From: Aestuariirhabdus sp049985285
GTDB lineage: Bacteria > Pseudomonadota > Gammaproteobacteria > Pseudomonadales > Aestuariirhabdaceae
Direction of reading: 5' to 3'
DNA length: 64,000 bases
NCBI RefSeq assembly: GCF_049985285.1
Contig: NZ_JBNIEU010000001.1
Location: forward strand, 558,001 to 622,000
Shown here: positions 1 to 8,231 of the stretch, one piece after another
Position numbering within the stretch: position 1 is the stretch's first letter
Layout: the number at the start of each line of letters is the position of its first letter
Notes under the pieces: generated by a model
What the model was told of the DNA's origin: nothing
Seen by the model: only the letters and a program-made list of their open reading frames with translations
Database searches by the model: none
Position numbers and translations under genes: made by a program

Positions 1-251
1 ACCTGCGCTCCGGGCGGATAGAGCCTCAGATAATTGAAAAGCTCATCGTGCTCAATGCGAACCCCGATCACACCTAGATAGTCATCTACCAGCGACTTGA
101 TTCGCAGGTAACGATCGTACAGTTCCTGCTCGGTCTGGCTTTCGTCCCGGCAGATCACGCCATAGTCCAACAGGCGTTGAACCACCTGCTGAAAAGCACC
201 AAGTTCAAGTTGCTGCTTGGCCAGCTGTTGCTGCAATAAAGAGGTAATCAC
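1..251 (-). CDS. mksE: MksE-like condensin subunit (partial, 3' end outside window)
   Basis: Only the N-terminal 83 codons are visible; the gene runs off the left edge. The translation starts at a GTG whose last two bases lie in the TGA of the preceding mksF (four-base GTGA overlap), a sign of translational coupling. The peptide opens with ITSLLQQQLAKQQLELG and continues with ICRDESQTEQELYDRY, in keeping with the DUF4194/MksE (JetB) winged-helix subunit that bridges kleisin and SMC in MksBEF and Wadjet complexes. The family call rests mainly on position directly after MksF. The SMC gene mksB (jetC) is expected next, outside the window. Confidence 0.75.
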   Translation of the reverse strand, partial: MITSLLQQQLAKQQLELGAFQQVVQRLLDYGVICRDESQTEQELYDRYLRIKSLVDDYLGVIGVRIEHDELFNYLRLYPPGAQ

Positions 252-1756
252 GAACTACTAATCTCCTCGCACCAGATCTCAAAGCGATCGGCACGTGTAA
301 AAAAATCATTGTCATCAACCCGGCCCGGAAGTTGATCTTCGCCCGCCTCGTCCTCGAGAAAACGTACGCGGATGCGCTGTTCACTGGAGCGGTCATTGAT
401 CGACACCAGTTCGATCAGATGAGCTCGTGAAAGCAGTTGTCGCGCATCAGTAACCGGGAGCTGGTCGCTGCGAATACGTTCGCCAGCCGCGAGCGCGCCG
501 GCCAGGTAACGGCGCGAATCCTGAGAGGTAACAACAAACGCCTTATCCAGCGCCTCTTTGATAAACGCTTGCTTGCGCGCCCCGGGATCCAGCTGCCCTT
601 CGTTCTTTAAGTGCGTCTCTACCCTGCGCAGACTGCGCCGCTCCCGCAGGCGTACCGAGGCCGGATCAAGAAAACCAAGGGAGACTCCCGCCAGTTGCTG
701 AGCGGCGCGTTGCAGCCGATGCTCCTGCACAGGATGCGGTAGCTGCTGCAACTGTTCGCATACCTGTTGGATATCGGCGCGCTGCTGACTTGCCAGATAG
801 GTTATCTGGCGAATAATAATGTCTGCTCGCTGGGTATAGCTTTGCAGCGCCTGACGAACCTGAGGAAGCATCACTTCACAAGCTCCCTTCACCCGCACCT
901 CAATCCCTTCGAGCACCGTTATCAGCAGTGACTGACGACGATCCCCAACATGGTTGGGCAGGGATTGCCGCAGCTGTTTTTCGGCCTCGGCCTTGAAGCG
1001 GTTATCTTTACGCTTGATACCCCGAATCAGGCGGTTGATCTCGTCGCGGTACTTTTCAACGCTGTCGGCGGAGAGGCGCACCGCAATATCAGGCTCAAAC
1101 CGGGTGTCCATGTATTCGAAGAAATCTTCACTCGCCTGCTGCACCAACAACTGCTGCTCTACGGCCATCACCAGTTGGCGCTTACGATCTTCCAGCTCGG
1201 TCACCAGATCCGAAAAATCACTAATAATTCGCTCCGAAAACTCCCAGGCATCCAGCAGGTCGTGAATCTCACCACGATCAGAAAACGCTCGCAACCCATT
1301 ACGGGTGTTGCGCGTGTTACGGTGCCGGGTTCGAAAGCGCTGCTGCTCACTGTCCACCAGGGGCTGGGCAAACAGGCGACCATTGCGGGTAAAGCGGTAG
1401 CTTCCCTGCAGATTAACTTCATCAAACAGCTGCTCTATCCAGCCCTGCTCAAGCAGGCGGTTGAGCACCCAACCGGCTCGTTCGCGCTCGCCGCGCAATC
1501 CCGCGGCTTCGAAATCAGCTTCGTCCTCGAGCTTGTCGTCGGCCTCCTCATCGCCCAGCGCAGGTGCCAACGCCAGCGCCTCAGTAAAAAGATCGATGAT
1601 CTGGGATCGCACCAAATGGTGCCCGTAGTCGGCCATACTGCCGTAAACATGGCTATAGAGCGCCCGCAAACACTGCGCTACTCCCTCCCGATACTTCCCG
1701 CTCAGGGGTTTAAAAAAATGCCGATGCTGGTCATCGAAAAACAGGGTCTGATTCAT
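248..1756 (-). CDS. mksF: MksF / JetA-type kleisin of an Mks (Wadjet-like) condensin
   Basis: A 502-residue protein with the N-terminal hallmark of the MksF/JetA (DUF5716) family: FFDDQHRHFFKPLSGKYREG followed by a predicted helical winged-helix region, a charged middle (about residues 180-330) likely to form coiled coil, and a C-terminal domain. In MksBEF, the kleisin closes the ring made by the SMC protein MksB; in Wadjet systems the orthologue JetA is part of a plasmid-cleaving machine. It starts 47 bases after ubiI on the same strand and overlaps mksE by four bases. Whether a nuclease subunit (JetD/MksG) follows cannot be seen here, so chromosome organisation and plasmid defence are both open. 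Confidence 0.85.
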   Translation of the reverse strand: MNQTLFFDDQHRHFFKPLSGKYREGVAQCLRALYSHVYGSMADYGHHLVRSQIIDLFTEALALAPALGDEEADDKLEDEADFEAAGLRGERERAGWVLNRLLEQGWIEQLFDEVNLQGSYRFTRNGRLFAQPLVDSEQQRFRTRHRNTRNTRNGLRAFSDRGEIHDLLDAWEFSERIISDFSDLVTELEDRKRQLVMAVEQQLLVQQASEDFFEYMDTRFEPDIAVRLSADSVEKYRDEINRLIRGIKRKDNRFKAEAEKQLRQSLPNHVGDRRQSLLITVLEGIEVRVKGACEVMLPQVRQALQSYTQRADIIIRQITYLASQQRADIQQVCEQLQQLPHPVQEHRLQRAAQQLAGVSLGFLDPASVRLRERRSLRRVETHLKNEGQLDPGARKQAFIKEALDKAFVVTSQDSRRYLAGALAAGERIRSDQLPVTDARQLLSRAHLIELVSINDRSSEQRIRVRFLEDEAGEDQLPGRVDDNDFFTRADRFEIWCEEISSS

Positions 1757-1803
1757 ACCGGGGGCAACCTGCCAGGTCGGAAAAGAGAGATAAAAAAGGA
1801 CAA

Positions 1804-3036
1804 TTAACGGGCAAAGCGGGGCAGATCGCCCTCCAGCCCCATGGCGCGCCGAACCAGCTGCTGTTTCAATCCGGGAGCGTCATCGACCCAGCGCATACCG
1901 CTATTGCGCAATATTCGCAGCGGCATGGAGCGGGCGTGAAACAGGCGCTCAAAAAACTCCATGACCCCCATCATCGCCAGATTGGCTCCCTTGCGCTGGC
2001 GCTGGTAGCGCTGCAGCAGCGCCAGGCGAGCAAAGTCATCGTCGCGCTCGCAGGCCGTTAAGATTACCTCCGCCAGTGCGGCAGCGTCCATCAACCCCAG
2101 GTTGACCCCCTGCCCTGCCAGGGGGTGAATCGTATGGGCTGCATCGCCGACCAGGGCAATGCCCGGCATCACATAGTCGACGGCATGGCGCTGGCGAAAC
2201 GGAATGCAGTAGCGGCGATCGCAACTCAACACCCGCCCTAGACGCGCTTCGATTGCGCGTTCAAGCTCACTGCAAAACCCGCTATCGCCCAACGCCATCA
2301 GGCGCTCTGCTTCGTCCGGCACATTGGACCAGACAATAGAGCAGTGGTGGCGCCCATCCCCACGATCAGGCAGTGGCAAAAACGCCAGAGGGCCATTTTC
2401 GCGAAAACTCTGCCACGCGGTTTTATGGTGTGACTCCGAGGTCTCGACGGTGGTCACGATGCCATGATGAAGATAATCCCACTCGCGCAATGCGAACCCT
2501 GCGCAGGCCCGCAGCTGGGAGTTCGCCCCGTCGGCGGCGACGAGTAACCGGGCCTGTAACTCAAGGCCCGATTCGAGACGAACCCTTGGGCCCACCTCGC
2601 CATCATCCAGCAGCGTTTGCAACCGCTCCCCGGGAAACAGCCTCACCCGCTGACTCTTTTGCAGGGGTTCGAGTAGTGCACTCTGGGTGATGCGATTTTC
2701 TACGATATGACCCAGCACGGGGTGCTGGATATCATCGGCATGAAACTCGATTTTCCCCGTCCCCTCGGCGTCCCATACCTGCATATGACGGTAGGGACTG
2801 ACCCGGCTGGCCTCCATCGTCGACCACACCCCAAGATGCCTCAGAAACCGCTCCGAAGAGACCGTTAATGCGCTGACCCGGGGGTCAAAATATTGGGGAT
2901 CGATCTTCGTACTATCGGGCCGCAGGTCGCCGCCATCGATCAGGGCGATATCCAGCGACGACTCGCGCAAAGCGCAGGCGAGCGCGCTGCCCACCATACC
3001 GCCGCCTACGATGATCACATCAAATGTCGTTTGCAT
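1804..3036 (-). CDS. ubiI: FAD-dependent hydroxylase of ubiquinone synthesis (UbiI/VisC position)
   Basis: A flavin monooxygenase of the UbiH/UbiF/VisC/COQ6 family, about 410 residues from the ATG at 3036. That start puts the Rossmann motif VIIVGGGMVGSA right at the N-terminus; a longer frame reaches back to 3075 inside ubiH but adds residues the family lacks. The middle motif LLVAADGANSQLR (DG motif) and the second FAD motif GDAAHTIHPLAGQGVNLG (about residues 295-312) are intact. The order ygfB-pepP-ubiH-this gene matches E. coli, where the last gene is ubiI (C5 hydroxylation of the ring). From sequence alone UbiF or another regiospecificity cannot be excluded. Confidence 0.85.
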   Translation of the reverse strand: MQTTFDVIIVGGGMVGSALACALRESSLDIALIDGGDLRPDSTKIDPQYFDPRVSALTVSSERFLRHLGVWSTMEASRVSPYRHMQVWDAEGTGKIEFHADDIQHPVLGHIVENRITQSALLEPLQKSQRVRLFPGERLQTLLDDGEVGPRVRLESGLELQARLLVAADGANSQLRACAGFALREWDYLHHGIVTTVETSESHHKTAWQSFRENGPLAFLPLPDRGDGRHHCSIVWSNVPDEAERLMALGDSGFCSELERAIEARLGRVLSCDRRYCIPFRQRHAVDYVMPGIALVGDAAHTIHPLAGQGVNLGLMDAAALAEVILTACERDDDFARLALLQRYQRQRKGANLAMMGVMEFFERLFHARSMPLRILRNSGMRWVDDAPGLKQQLVRRAMGLEGDLPRFAR

Positions 3037-3062
3037 AGCCGTCGTAATCCATTCTGTTTCGA

Positions 3063-4295
3063 TTAGTCGCGGCAAGGGTGGCCGGGTTCACCAACCAGCC
3101 CCATCGCCTGACGGGTAAACCAATGCTTGAGCGGCGGCGACAGCTCCAGGGCTAACAGGCCCAGCCCCCGCGCCTGACTCAGCCCAAGGTGTCGATTCGA
3201 GAACAACCGCACTACCCGATCACTGAAACCAACCGTGCGCTGCTGGTCTTGCTGCTGTAGATCCAGATAGCGTTGCAGCAAACCCAGCTCCCCCACCGAT
3301 CGCCCCTCGGCCAGCCCCTGCTCCAGCACCCGGGACAGGGTCATCAGGTCTCGTAACGCGAGATTGTACCCCTGCCCCGCGACGGGATGCAGACTGTGGG
3401 CGGCATTGCCCAATACCACCAGTCCGGGGCGCACTTGCTCCGACGCCCACTTCAGGCTCAAGGGATAGCAGAAACGCTCGCCGACCCGCTGCAGGCGTCC
3501 GAGCCGATAGCCGAAACGGGATTGTAAACGCTGCAAAAACGCCCCCTCATCCAGCGCCATTACACCATCAGCCTCACCCTCGGGCAGGGTCCAGACCAGC
3601 GCACTACGACCACCGGACAGCGGCAGTAACGCCATTGGCCCCTCCTCCGTAAAACGCTCATAGGCGACGCCCTGATGCGGTTTACTGGTAGAGACATTGG
3701 CGATCAGCGCCCGCTGCTGGTAGTCATTACTGTGTCCGCTAATGCCCAGTTGGCGAGCCAGGCCAGAGCGGCCTCCATCGGCCAAAACCGTCAAACCGGC
3801 ACTTAGGGAGCGGGAGGCACCGTTTTCCTGCACCTCCAATGCCATCCCACCGTCGCTCGCGCGAATGCTCTCTACCCGTGCCGGGCAGATCCACTCAATG
3901 GTTTCATCCCGCTGCAACTGCTCGTGCAGAACGGCGCCCAACCACCGGTTCTCCACCACATACCCCAGCGCCTCGGTGCCCATTTCGGAGTGGTGCAGGC
4001 GACTGGCGCCAAAATGGCCGCGATCAGAAACCTGCACCGACAAAATCGGTGTCACCTTCTCGCGCAGGGTCTGCCACAGGCCAAGCTGTTGATAGATATC
4101 GCGCGCGCCCCAGGCCAGGGCGGTCGAGCGGGCGTCGTAACTGGGCTGCTGAGGAGCCAGCGGGTCAGCGGACAGGGGTTGCGACTCAATGATACCCAAA
4201 CGCAATCCGCGCTGGGCCATCAGCGGCCGCAGCGCGCAGGCGAGGCTCGCCCCCACCATGCCACCACCGATAATCAGCACATCGAAGTGGCTCAT
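3063..4295 (-). CDS. ubiH: 2-octaprenyl-6-methoxyphenol hydroxylase UbiH
   Basis: A 410-residue FAD monooxygenase paralogous to the next gene. It carries the N-terminal nucleotide fold VLIIGGGMVGASLACAL, the DG motif TVLADGGRSGLARQLG and the UbiH-type motif GNAAHSLHPVAGQGYNLALRD near residue 300. UbiH hydroxylates the aromatic ring at C1 during aerobic ubiquinone synthesis, probably within a membrane-associated Ubi complex. Its ATG overlaps the pepP stop by four bases (4292-4295), and ubiI follows downstream, so pepP-ubiH-ubiI are probably cotranscribed. Confidence 0.93.
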   Translation of the reverse strand: MSHFDVLIIGGGMVGASLACALRPLMAQRGLRLGIIESQPLSADPLAPQQPSYDARSTALAWGARDIYQQLGLWQTLREKVTPILSVQVSDRGHFGASRLHHSEMGTEALGYVVENRWLGAVLHEQLQRDETIEWICPARVESIRASDGGMALEVQENGASRSLSAGLTVLADGGRSGLARQLGISGHSNDYQQRALIANVSTSKPHQGVAYERFTEEGPMALLPLSGGRSALVWTLPEGEADGVMALDEGAFLQRLQSRFGYRLGRLQRVGERFCYPLSLKWASEQVRPGLVVLGNAAHSLHPVAGQGYNLALRDLMTLSRVLEQGLAEGRSVGELGLLQRYLDLQQQDQQRTVGFSDRVVRLFSNRHLGLSQARGLGLLALELSPPLKHWFTRQAMGLVGEPGHPCRD

Positions 4296-5632
4296 GCACG
4301 CGCCTCGCGGCGTTCCCGCGCGGCGGCCATCAGGGCCTCAATCTCGGCGACCGTTTTGGGCGCACCGGAGGACAACACTTCGTGTCCGCTGCGGGTCACC
4401 AGCACGTCGTCTTCAATACGAATACCGATGCCACGCCACCGCTTTGCTACCGAGGTGTCATCTGGCGCGATGTAGAGCCCCGGCTCGATGGTCAGCACCA
4501 TACCCGGCTCCAACACTCGCCACTGCCCACCCACTTTGTAATCGCCAACGTCGTGCACATCCATACCTAGCCAGTGGCCGGTACGGTGCATAAAAAAGGG
4601 TTTATAGGCGCCGTCGTCGATCAGGGCCTGCAGCTCCCCCTTGAGCAGGCCAAGCTCGAGCAAGCCCTCGGTCAAAATCTGCACCACAACCTCATGGGGA
4701 TCATTCCAGTGATTACCCGGTTGCACCTGCTCGATTGCCGCTATCTGGGATTTCAGCACCAACTCATACAGCGCCCGCTGCTCGCGAGTGAAAACACCGT
4801 TTGCGGGAAACGTGCGGGTGATATCGGAGGCGTAGTAGTCAAGTTCGCAGCCCGCATCGATCAGTACCAGATCCTTGTTGCGCACCACGGCGTCATTTTC
4901 GGTGTAGTGCAAAATACAGCCGTTCTTCCCGCCTCCCACGATAGAGGGGTAGGCCGCTCGGCGCGAGCCACTGCGCTGGAACTCGTGGTTCAGTTCCGCC
5001 TCCAGTTGATATTCATAAAGCCCGGGCTCGCAAATCTCCATGGCGCGGATATGTGCCCGGGATGATATGGCACCAGCCTCACGCATCAGCTTGGTCTCAC
5101 CGGCACTTTTGTAAAGCCGAAGATCATGCAACAGATGGTCGAGGGCCAGGAACTCTCCCGGCGGGTGCGCCCCCTGATTGGCCTTTGACTTGATGGTATT
5201 TACCCAGCTCATTATCTGGTTATCGAAATCGCGATTGCACCCCATGGCGTAGTAAACCCGATCACGCCCCTCGATCAGGCCCGGCAGAATCTCATCAATA
5301 TCGCTGATCGGGAACGCATCATCGATCCCAAACTCTTCCACGGCGCCGTCCTGCCCATAGCGATAGCCGTGCCACAGCTCCATCGCCGGATCGCGCTCCC
5401 GGCAGAACAGCACGGTCTCGCCATGCTCACGCCCGGGGATCAGCGCCAGCACCGACTCCGGCTCAGGAAACCCGCTCAAATAATAGAAATCACTGTCCTG
5501 GCGAAAGCGGTGCTCCACATCGCGATTCCTGATGTATACCGGAGCCGAGGGCAGGATGGCGATACTGTTCTCTTCCATCTGTGCCATTAAGTGCTGGCGG
5601 CGACGAGCAAACTCTTTTTTGCTGATTTTCAT
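4292..5632 (-). CDS. pepP: Xaa-Pro aminopeptidase PepP
   Basis: A 446-residue metallopeptidase of family M24B that removes N-terminal residues preceding proline. The N-terminal creatinase-like domain includes NRDVEHRFRQDSDFYYLSGF; the C-terminal pita-bread fold carries the two-metal site, with aspartates in LIDAGCELDYYASDITRTF (about residues 257 and 268), a histidine in HRTGHWLGMDVHD, and glutamates in TIEPGLYI and GIRIEDD. Length and ligands match the E. coli enzyme. It lies 36 bases or more after ygfB and overlaps ubiH by four bases, a conserved gammaproteobacterial order with no obvious biochemical link to ubiquinone. Confidence 0.96.
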   Translation of the reverse strand: MKISKKEFARRRQHLMAQMEENSIAILPSAPVYIRNRDVEHRFRQDSDFYYLSGFPEPESVLALIPGREHGETVLFCRERDPAMELWHGYRYGQDGAVEEFGIDDAFPISDIDEILPGLIEGRDRVYYAMGCNRDFDNQIMSWVNTIKSKANQGAHPPGEFLALDHLLHDLRLYKSAGETKLMREAGAISSRAHIRAMEICEPGLYEYQLEAELNHEFQRSGSRRAAYPSIVGGGKNGCILHYTENDAVVRNKDLVLIDAGCELDYYASDITRTFPANGVFTREQRALYELVLKSQIAAIEQVQPGNHWNDPHEVVVQILTEGLLELGLLKGELQALIDDGAYKPFFMHRTGHWLGMDVHDVGDYKVGGQWRVLEPGMVLTIEPGLYIAPDDTSVAKRWRGIGIRIEDDVLVTRSGHEVLSSGAPKTVAEIEALMAAARERREARA

Positions 5633-5668
5633 GGGGCCTAACGTTGGTAGTGTTGGACGAAAAAACGC

Positions 5669-6274
5669 TTAGTGCAGGGACGGCGTCGACGGCTTGATAA
5701 TCGGCGCATCGGGGTTGCATTCGGTGTACACCACCATTACCCCCATCCGCACATACTCTGACACCTCCATCAAGCTAACTTCGTTCTCCTCGGACTCTTC
5801 CAGGTCCAACTGAATCTGGGCGATCTCGGCCAGGTCCTCCAGCACACTCACCACCTCTTCGCCGAGAACTCCCGCTTTGGGGTTGGCGAGCCCAAAGCCA
5901 CCCAGAAAACCACTACACCATTGCCCCAAAGCCTCGGCACGGATGGGCATCTCATCCTCCTCATCGGGTAACAACAGACGTAAACCGAACTCCCCTCCCA
6001 ACAACTGCTTGAGCGTCTGGTCGTAGAGCTCCTGCAGCATCCCACGGGCCTCATCGGGCAGTTCACTGAGCTGCATCTGCTCCACCGCGAGGGCGATCCA
6101 GTCGTTGGCACTCAGGCGCTTGCCGGCCGCTAACTGACCGCAAATGATGCCGTGTAACTCGGCTGGCGCATTGCAACTTTCCAGCTCGACAAAGAGGTTA
6201 CAGAGGTCGTCAAAATCATCGGCGCTATTTTGGCCGCTCAGGGTACGGGTGGTCATCGCTTCAAGGCTTTCCAT
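5669..6274 (-). CDS. ygfB: UPF0149 family protein YgfB
   Basis: About 201 residues, acidic and mostly helical, with the family signature NAPAELHGIICGQLAAGKRL near the N-terminus and a C-terminal half containing WCSGFLGGFG. It is first in the ygfB-pepP-ubiH-ubiI run. In Pseudomonas aeruginosa the orthologue affects ampD expression and beta-lactam tolerance; no enzymatic role is established. The start is uncertain: the longest frame begins with a TTG at 6289, the first ATG is at 6274, and a second ATG at 6256 has a weak GGAAAG ten bases before it. Divergent from the zapB-like gene, so 6290-6393 should hold both promoters. Confidence 0.88.
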   Translation of the reverse strand: MESLEAMTTRTLSGQNSADDFDDLCNLFVELESCNAPAELHGIICGQLAAGKRLSANDWIALAVEQMQLSELPDEARGMLQELYDQTLKQLLGGEFGLRLLLPDEEDEMPIRAEALGQWCSGFLGGFGLANPKAGVLGEEVVSVLEDLAEIAQIQLDLEESEENEVSLMEVSEYVRMGVMVVYTECNPDAPIIKPSTPSLH

Positions 6275-6393
6275 TACTAATGTGCACAAGCTCTCAATGC
6301 TACCATTTCAGCGTCCGACACTGTACCGATGATTGACCCCCAGCGGGCCGCGCCCTATAGTATTCCTTCAAATAAAGTGGTGAATGACCCCTA

Positions 6394-6603
6394 ATGGACT
6401 ACAGCCAAATCGACAACCTTTCCACTAAGGTGGAAGAGCTGATCGCACTCTGCGACGAACTCAAGCAGGAGAACCGCCTGCTGCGCTCCAGCGAGCACGG
6501 CCTGCGCGAAGAGCGCGCGGTACTGATAGAGAAAAATGAACTCGCGCGCAGCAAAGTCGAGGCGATGATCACCCGCCTCAAAGCACTGGATACAGAGACA
6601 TGA
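6394..6603 (+). CDS. ZapB-like coiled-coil cell division protein
   Basis: A 69-residue protein that is almost entirely heptad-repeat coiled coil (IDNLSTKVEELIALCDELKQ and onward), as in the TIGR02449/ZapB-like family encoded upstream of zapA in pseudomonads and relatives. ZapB-type proteins bind ZapA and link the FtsZ ring to the chromosome terminus. Its stop overlaps the zapA start by four bases (ATGA at 6600-6603), which supports joint translation and a shared function. Assignment is from length, composition and the zapA neighbour; sequence similarity to E. coli ZapB itself is weak. Confidence 0.8.
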   Translation: MDYSQIDNLSTKVEELIALCDELKQENRLLRSSEHGLREERAVLIEKNELARSKVEAMITRLKALDTET

Positions 6604-6917
6604 CCCAGGACCCACCCAATACGGCAAGCGTACAGATTCTCGATAAAGAGTATAAGGTCGCCTGTCAGGATGAAGAGCGCAACGCGCTGCTCAGCGCCGC
6701 ACGCTACCTCGACAGCAAGATGCGCGAGATTCGCCGCAACGGCAAGACCGTAGGCCTCGAACGTATTGCCGTTATGGCCGCCCTCAACATTACCTATGAG
6801 TTACTCCACGATAGCGACGACCCGTCGGGTGATAGCCACCAGAATCAGGAGCGTATCGAGCAGCTGATCAACAAACTCGACTCCGCGCTGGACACCAGCC
6901 GCCAGCTCGAACTCTAA
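6600..6917 (+). CDS. zapA: Cell division protein ZapA
   Basis: A 105-residue ZapA: an N-terminal globular part with VQILDKEYKVACQDEER and ARYLDSKMREIR, then a C-terminal helix (QERIEQLINKLDSALD) that forms the tetramer coiled coil. ZapA cross-links FtsZ filaments at midcell in the cytoplasm. It is translationally coupled to the upstream coiled-coil gene and followed by 6S RNA and the formyl-THF cyclo-ligase gene, the conserved zapA-ssrS-ygfA arrangement of gammaproteobacteria. Confidence 0.96.
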   Translation: MTQDPPNTASVQILDKEYKVACQDEERNALLSAARYLDSKMREIRRNGKTVGLERIAVMAALNITYELLHDSDDPSGDSHQNQERIEQLINKLDSALDTSRQLEL

Positions 6918-7020
6918 CTACACCCCACGACCCCTGGCAACAAAGCAAACCGCTATGGATAACCGCCCAATCAATTGCGATTTAGTTTGAAAACGGTGGC
7001 TTAGCCCGGGCGGCAACCGT

Positions 7021-7026
7021 TATAAT
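7021..7026 (+). promoter_or_regulatory. -10 element of the 6S RNA promoter
   Basis: A perfect TATAAT lies about eight bases before the predicted 5' end of 6S RNA. A convincing -35 box at the usual distance (about 6998-7003, GGCTTA) is not seen, so recognition may depend on the strong -10. Confidence 0.65.
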
Positions 7027-7033
7027 GACCCCA

Positions 7034-7213
7034 TGCTCCCTGGTCTGTTTGCGAGCCATTACGTCCCTGAGCCGATAATCGATGCACCGGCGGCTCCTCG
7101 TTAATACTGGCGTGCAGGTCCACCTTGTAGTGGAAAGCCCGATGTATTGCAGCAGCCTCCACCTTGAGCCAAGGGTTCAAGGGCTTTCTTGGCCGCGGCA
7201 AGCCGGGGAGTTT
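7034..7213 (+). ncRNA. ssrS: 6S RNA
   Basis: The stretch between zapA and the cyclo-ligase gene carries the conserved 6S blocks: TCCCTGAGCCGATAA in the 5' half and CACCTTGAGCCAAGGGTTCAA in the 3' half. The ends pair (GCTCCC near 7035 with GGGGAGT near 7205-7211), giving the long closed rod with a central bubble that mimics an open promoter and binds sigma70 RNA polymerase in stationary phase. A run of six T follows the 3' arm at 7211-7216. The length, about 180 nt, is standard. As in E. coli it is probably co-transcribed with, and processed from, the downstream gene's transcript. Exact ends are estimated from pairing. Confidence 0.93.
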
Positions 7214-7224
7214 TTTATCAATTT

Positions 7225-7821
7225 ATGAACCATCTATCCCGCTCACAACTACGCCAGCATCTGCGCTTTTGCAGAAACCGCCTGTCGGCACAGGATCAAC
7301 GTAACGCCAGCGCTCGATTAACCGCCAACCTGGCGTGCCATCCGGCGTTCATTCGCAGTCAGCATATAGCGTTTTACCTGGCCAATGATGGCGAGATCGA
7401 CCCCGACGCCCTCATTCAGCGCGCCTGGTCAATGGGAAAGCAGTGCTACTTACCCGTCCTCAAACCTGGCTCCAGCAACGAGCTTTGGTTCACTGCCTTT
7501 CACTCCGACACCCGCCTGACCCCAAACCGCTACGGCATTAACGAGCCCAGCCTTCACCACGGCCAACATCGGCCAGCATGGAGCCTGGACCTTGTGCTAA
7601 TGCCTCTGGTGGGGTTTGATCCCACGGGAAATCGATTGGGGATGGGGGGCGGCTACTACGACCGCAGCTTCGCTTTCTTACAGCAGCAGCCGCCTCTGCG
7701 GCGCCCGACCCTGATCGGCCTGGCACACGAATGCCAGCGGGTCGACCAACTGCCTTGCGACAGCTGGGACATTCCACTTAGCGAAATCATTACCGACGAA
7801 AACCGTTACTGCGGCGTTTGA
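7225..7821 (+). CDS. fau: 5-formyltetrahydrofolate cyclo-ligase
   Basis: About 198 residues from the ATG at 7225; a longer frame begins at 7189 inside 6S RNA and is rejected. It has the family's N-terminal RSQLRQHLRFCRNRLSAQ, the substrate region FYLANDGEIDPDALI and the ATP/Mg motif DPTGNRLGMGGGYYDRSF. The enzyme converts 5-formyl-THF with ATP to 5,10-methenyl-THF, clearing a storage form that inhibits folate enzymes. Its position after ssrS (ygfA in E. coli) is conserved and linked to persistence and stationary phase. Its last 16 bases overlap the convergent small gene on the other strand. Confidence 0.95.
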   Translation: MNHLSRSQLRQHLRFCRNRLSAQDQRNASARLTANLACHPAFIRSQHIAFYLANDGEIDPDALIQRAWSMGKQCYLPVLKPGSSNELWFTAFHSDTRLTPNRYGINEPSLHHGQHRPAWSLDLVLMPLVGFDPTGNRLGMGGGYYDRSFAFLQQQPPLRRPTLIGLAHECQRVDQLPCDSWDIPLSEIITDENRYCGV

Positions 7822-7964
7822 TCACCAGCAACTACCGGAGCCACCTGGCTGGATGCTGCGGTATCAGAAAAAGAGCGCGCTACACTGGCAAAGCCCGTAC
7901 TCAATACACCCAAACCAAATATCAGCAACACTACCATCAAAAAATCGGGTTTTTTATTTTTCAT
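7806..7964 (-). CDS. Small single-span membrane protein
   Basis: A 52-residue protein from the ATG at 7964, with AGGG nine bases upstream. It begins MKNKKPDFLMVVLLIFGLG, one hydrophobic segment (about residues 9-28), followed by a polar, serine- and alanine-rich tail. Basic residues before the segment predict the N-terminus inside. A longer frame reaches 8057 but lacks a better start. Short proteins opening with a KKPDxL motif followed by a hydrophobic stretch seem to occur in related bacteria (from memory, not checked); no function is known to me. It converges on, and overlaps by 16 bases, the end of the cyclo-ligase gene. Confidence 0.6.
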   Translation of the reverse strand: MKNKKPDFLMVVLLIFGLGVLSTGFASVARSFSDTAASSQVAPVVAGDQTPQ

Positions 7965-8231
7965 TATTCGATACCCTGGGATTGAGCCGTCACTGGCATC
8001 GGATTGCGCCCCCTCCCGAGGCACAACGTATTGAGTCGAATGGCAATCACAGCACAAACCCTTTAAAAATAGAGGTTCGATTCTACCCGGATCCCCTCAG
8101 GCAGGCTGTGACACTGCACGCACTCCACACTCAAGCGCCCCACAGTAAAGCGAAAGAATCTCAGGAGTTCAATTAATATCGCGACAAGTTCTGCGAACAG
8201 GTACGCATAATGCAGGAAAACAACTTGAAAC
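7965..8231. other. Intergenic region without recognisable gene
   Basis: This 267-base stretch lies upstream of the small membrane protein and downstream of the AraC gene, both on the minus strand. It should hold the promoter of the small gene and any terminator of the regulator. I see no convincing hairpin, RNA or coding signal in it. Confidence 0.5.

Noticed and set aside
3036..3075. Upstream 13-codon extension of ubiI
   Set aside because: It would overlap the ubiH end and precede the conserved N-terminal FAD strand by residues absent in the family.
5000..5040. AAAGCCCG resembling the palindromic repeat core
   Set aside because: It lies inside pepP, matches only eight bases and has no palindromic partner arm.
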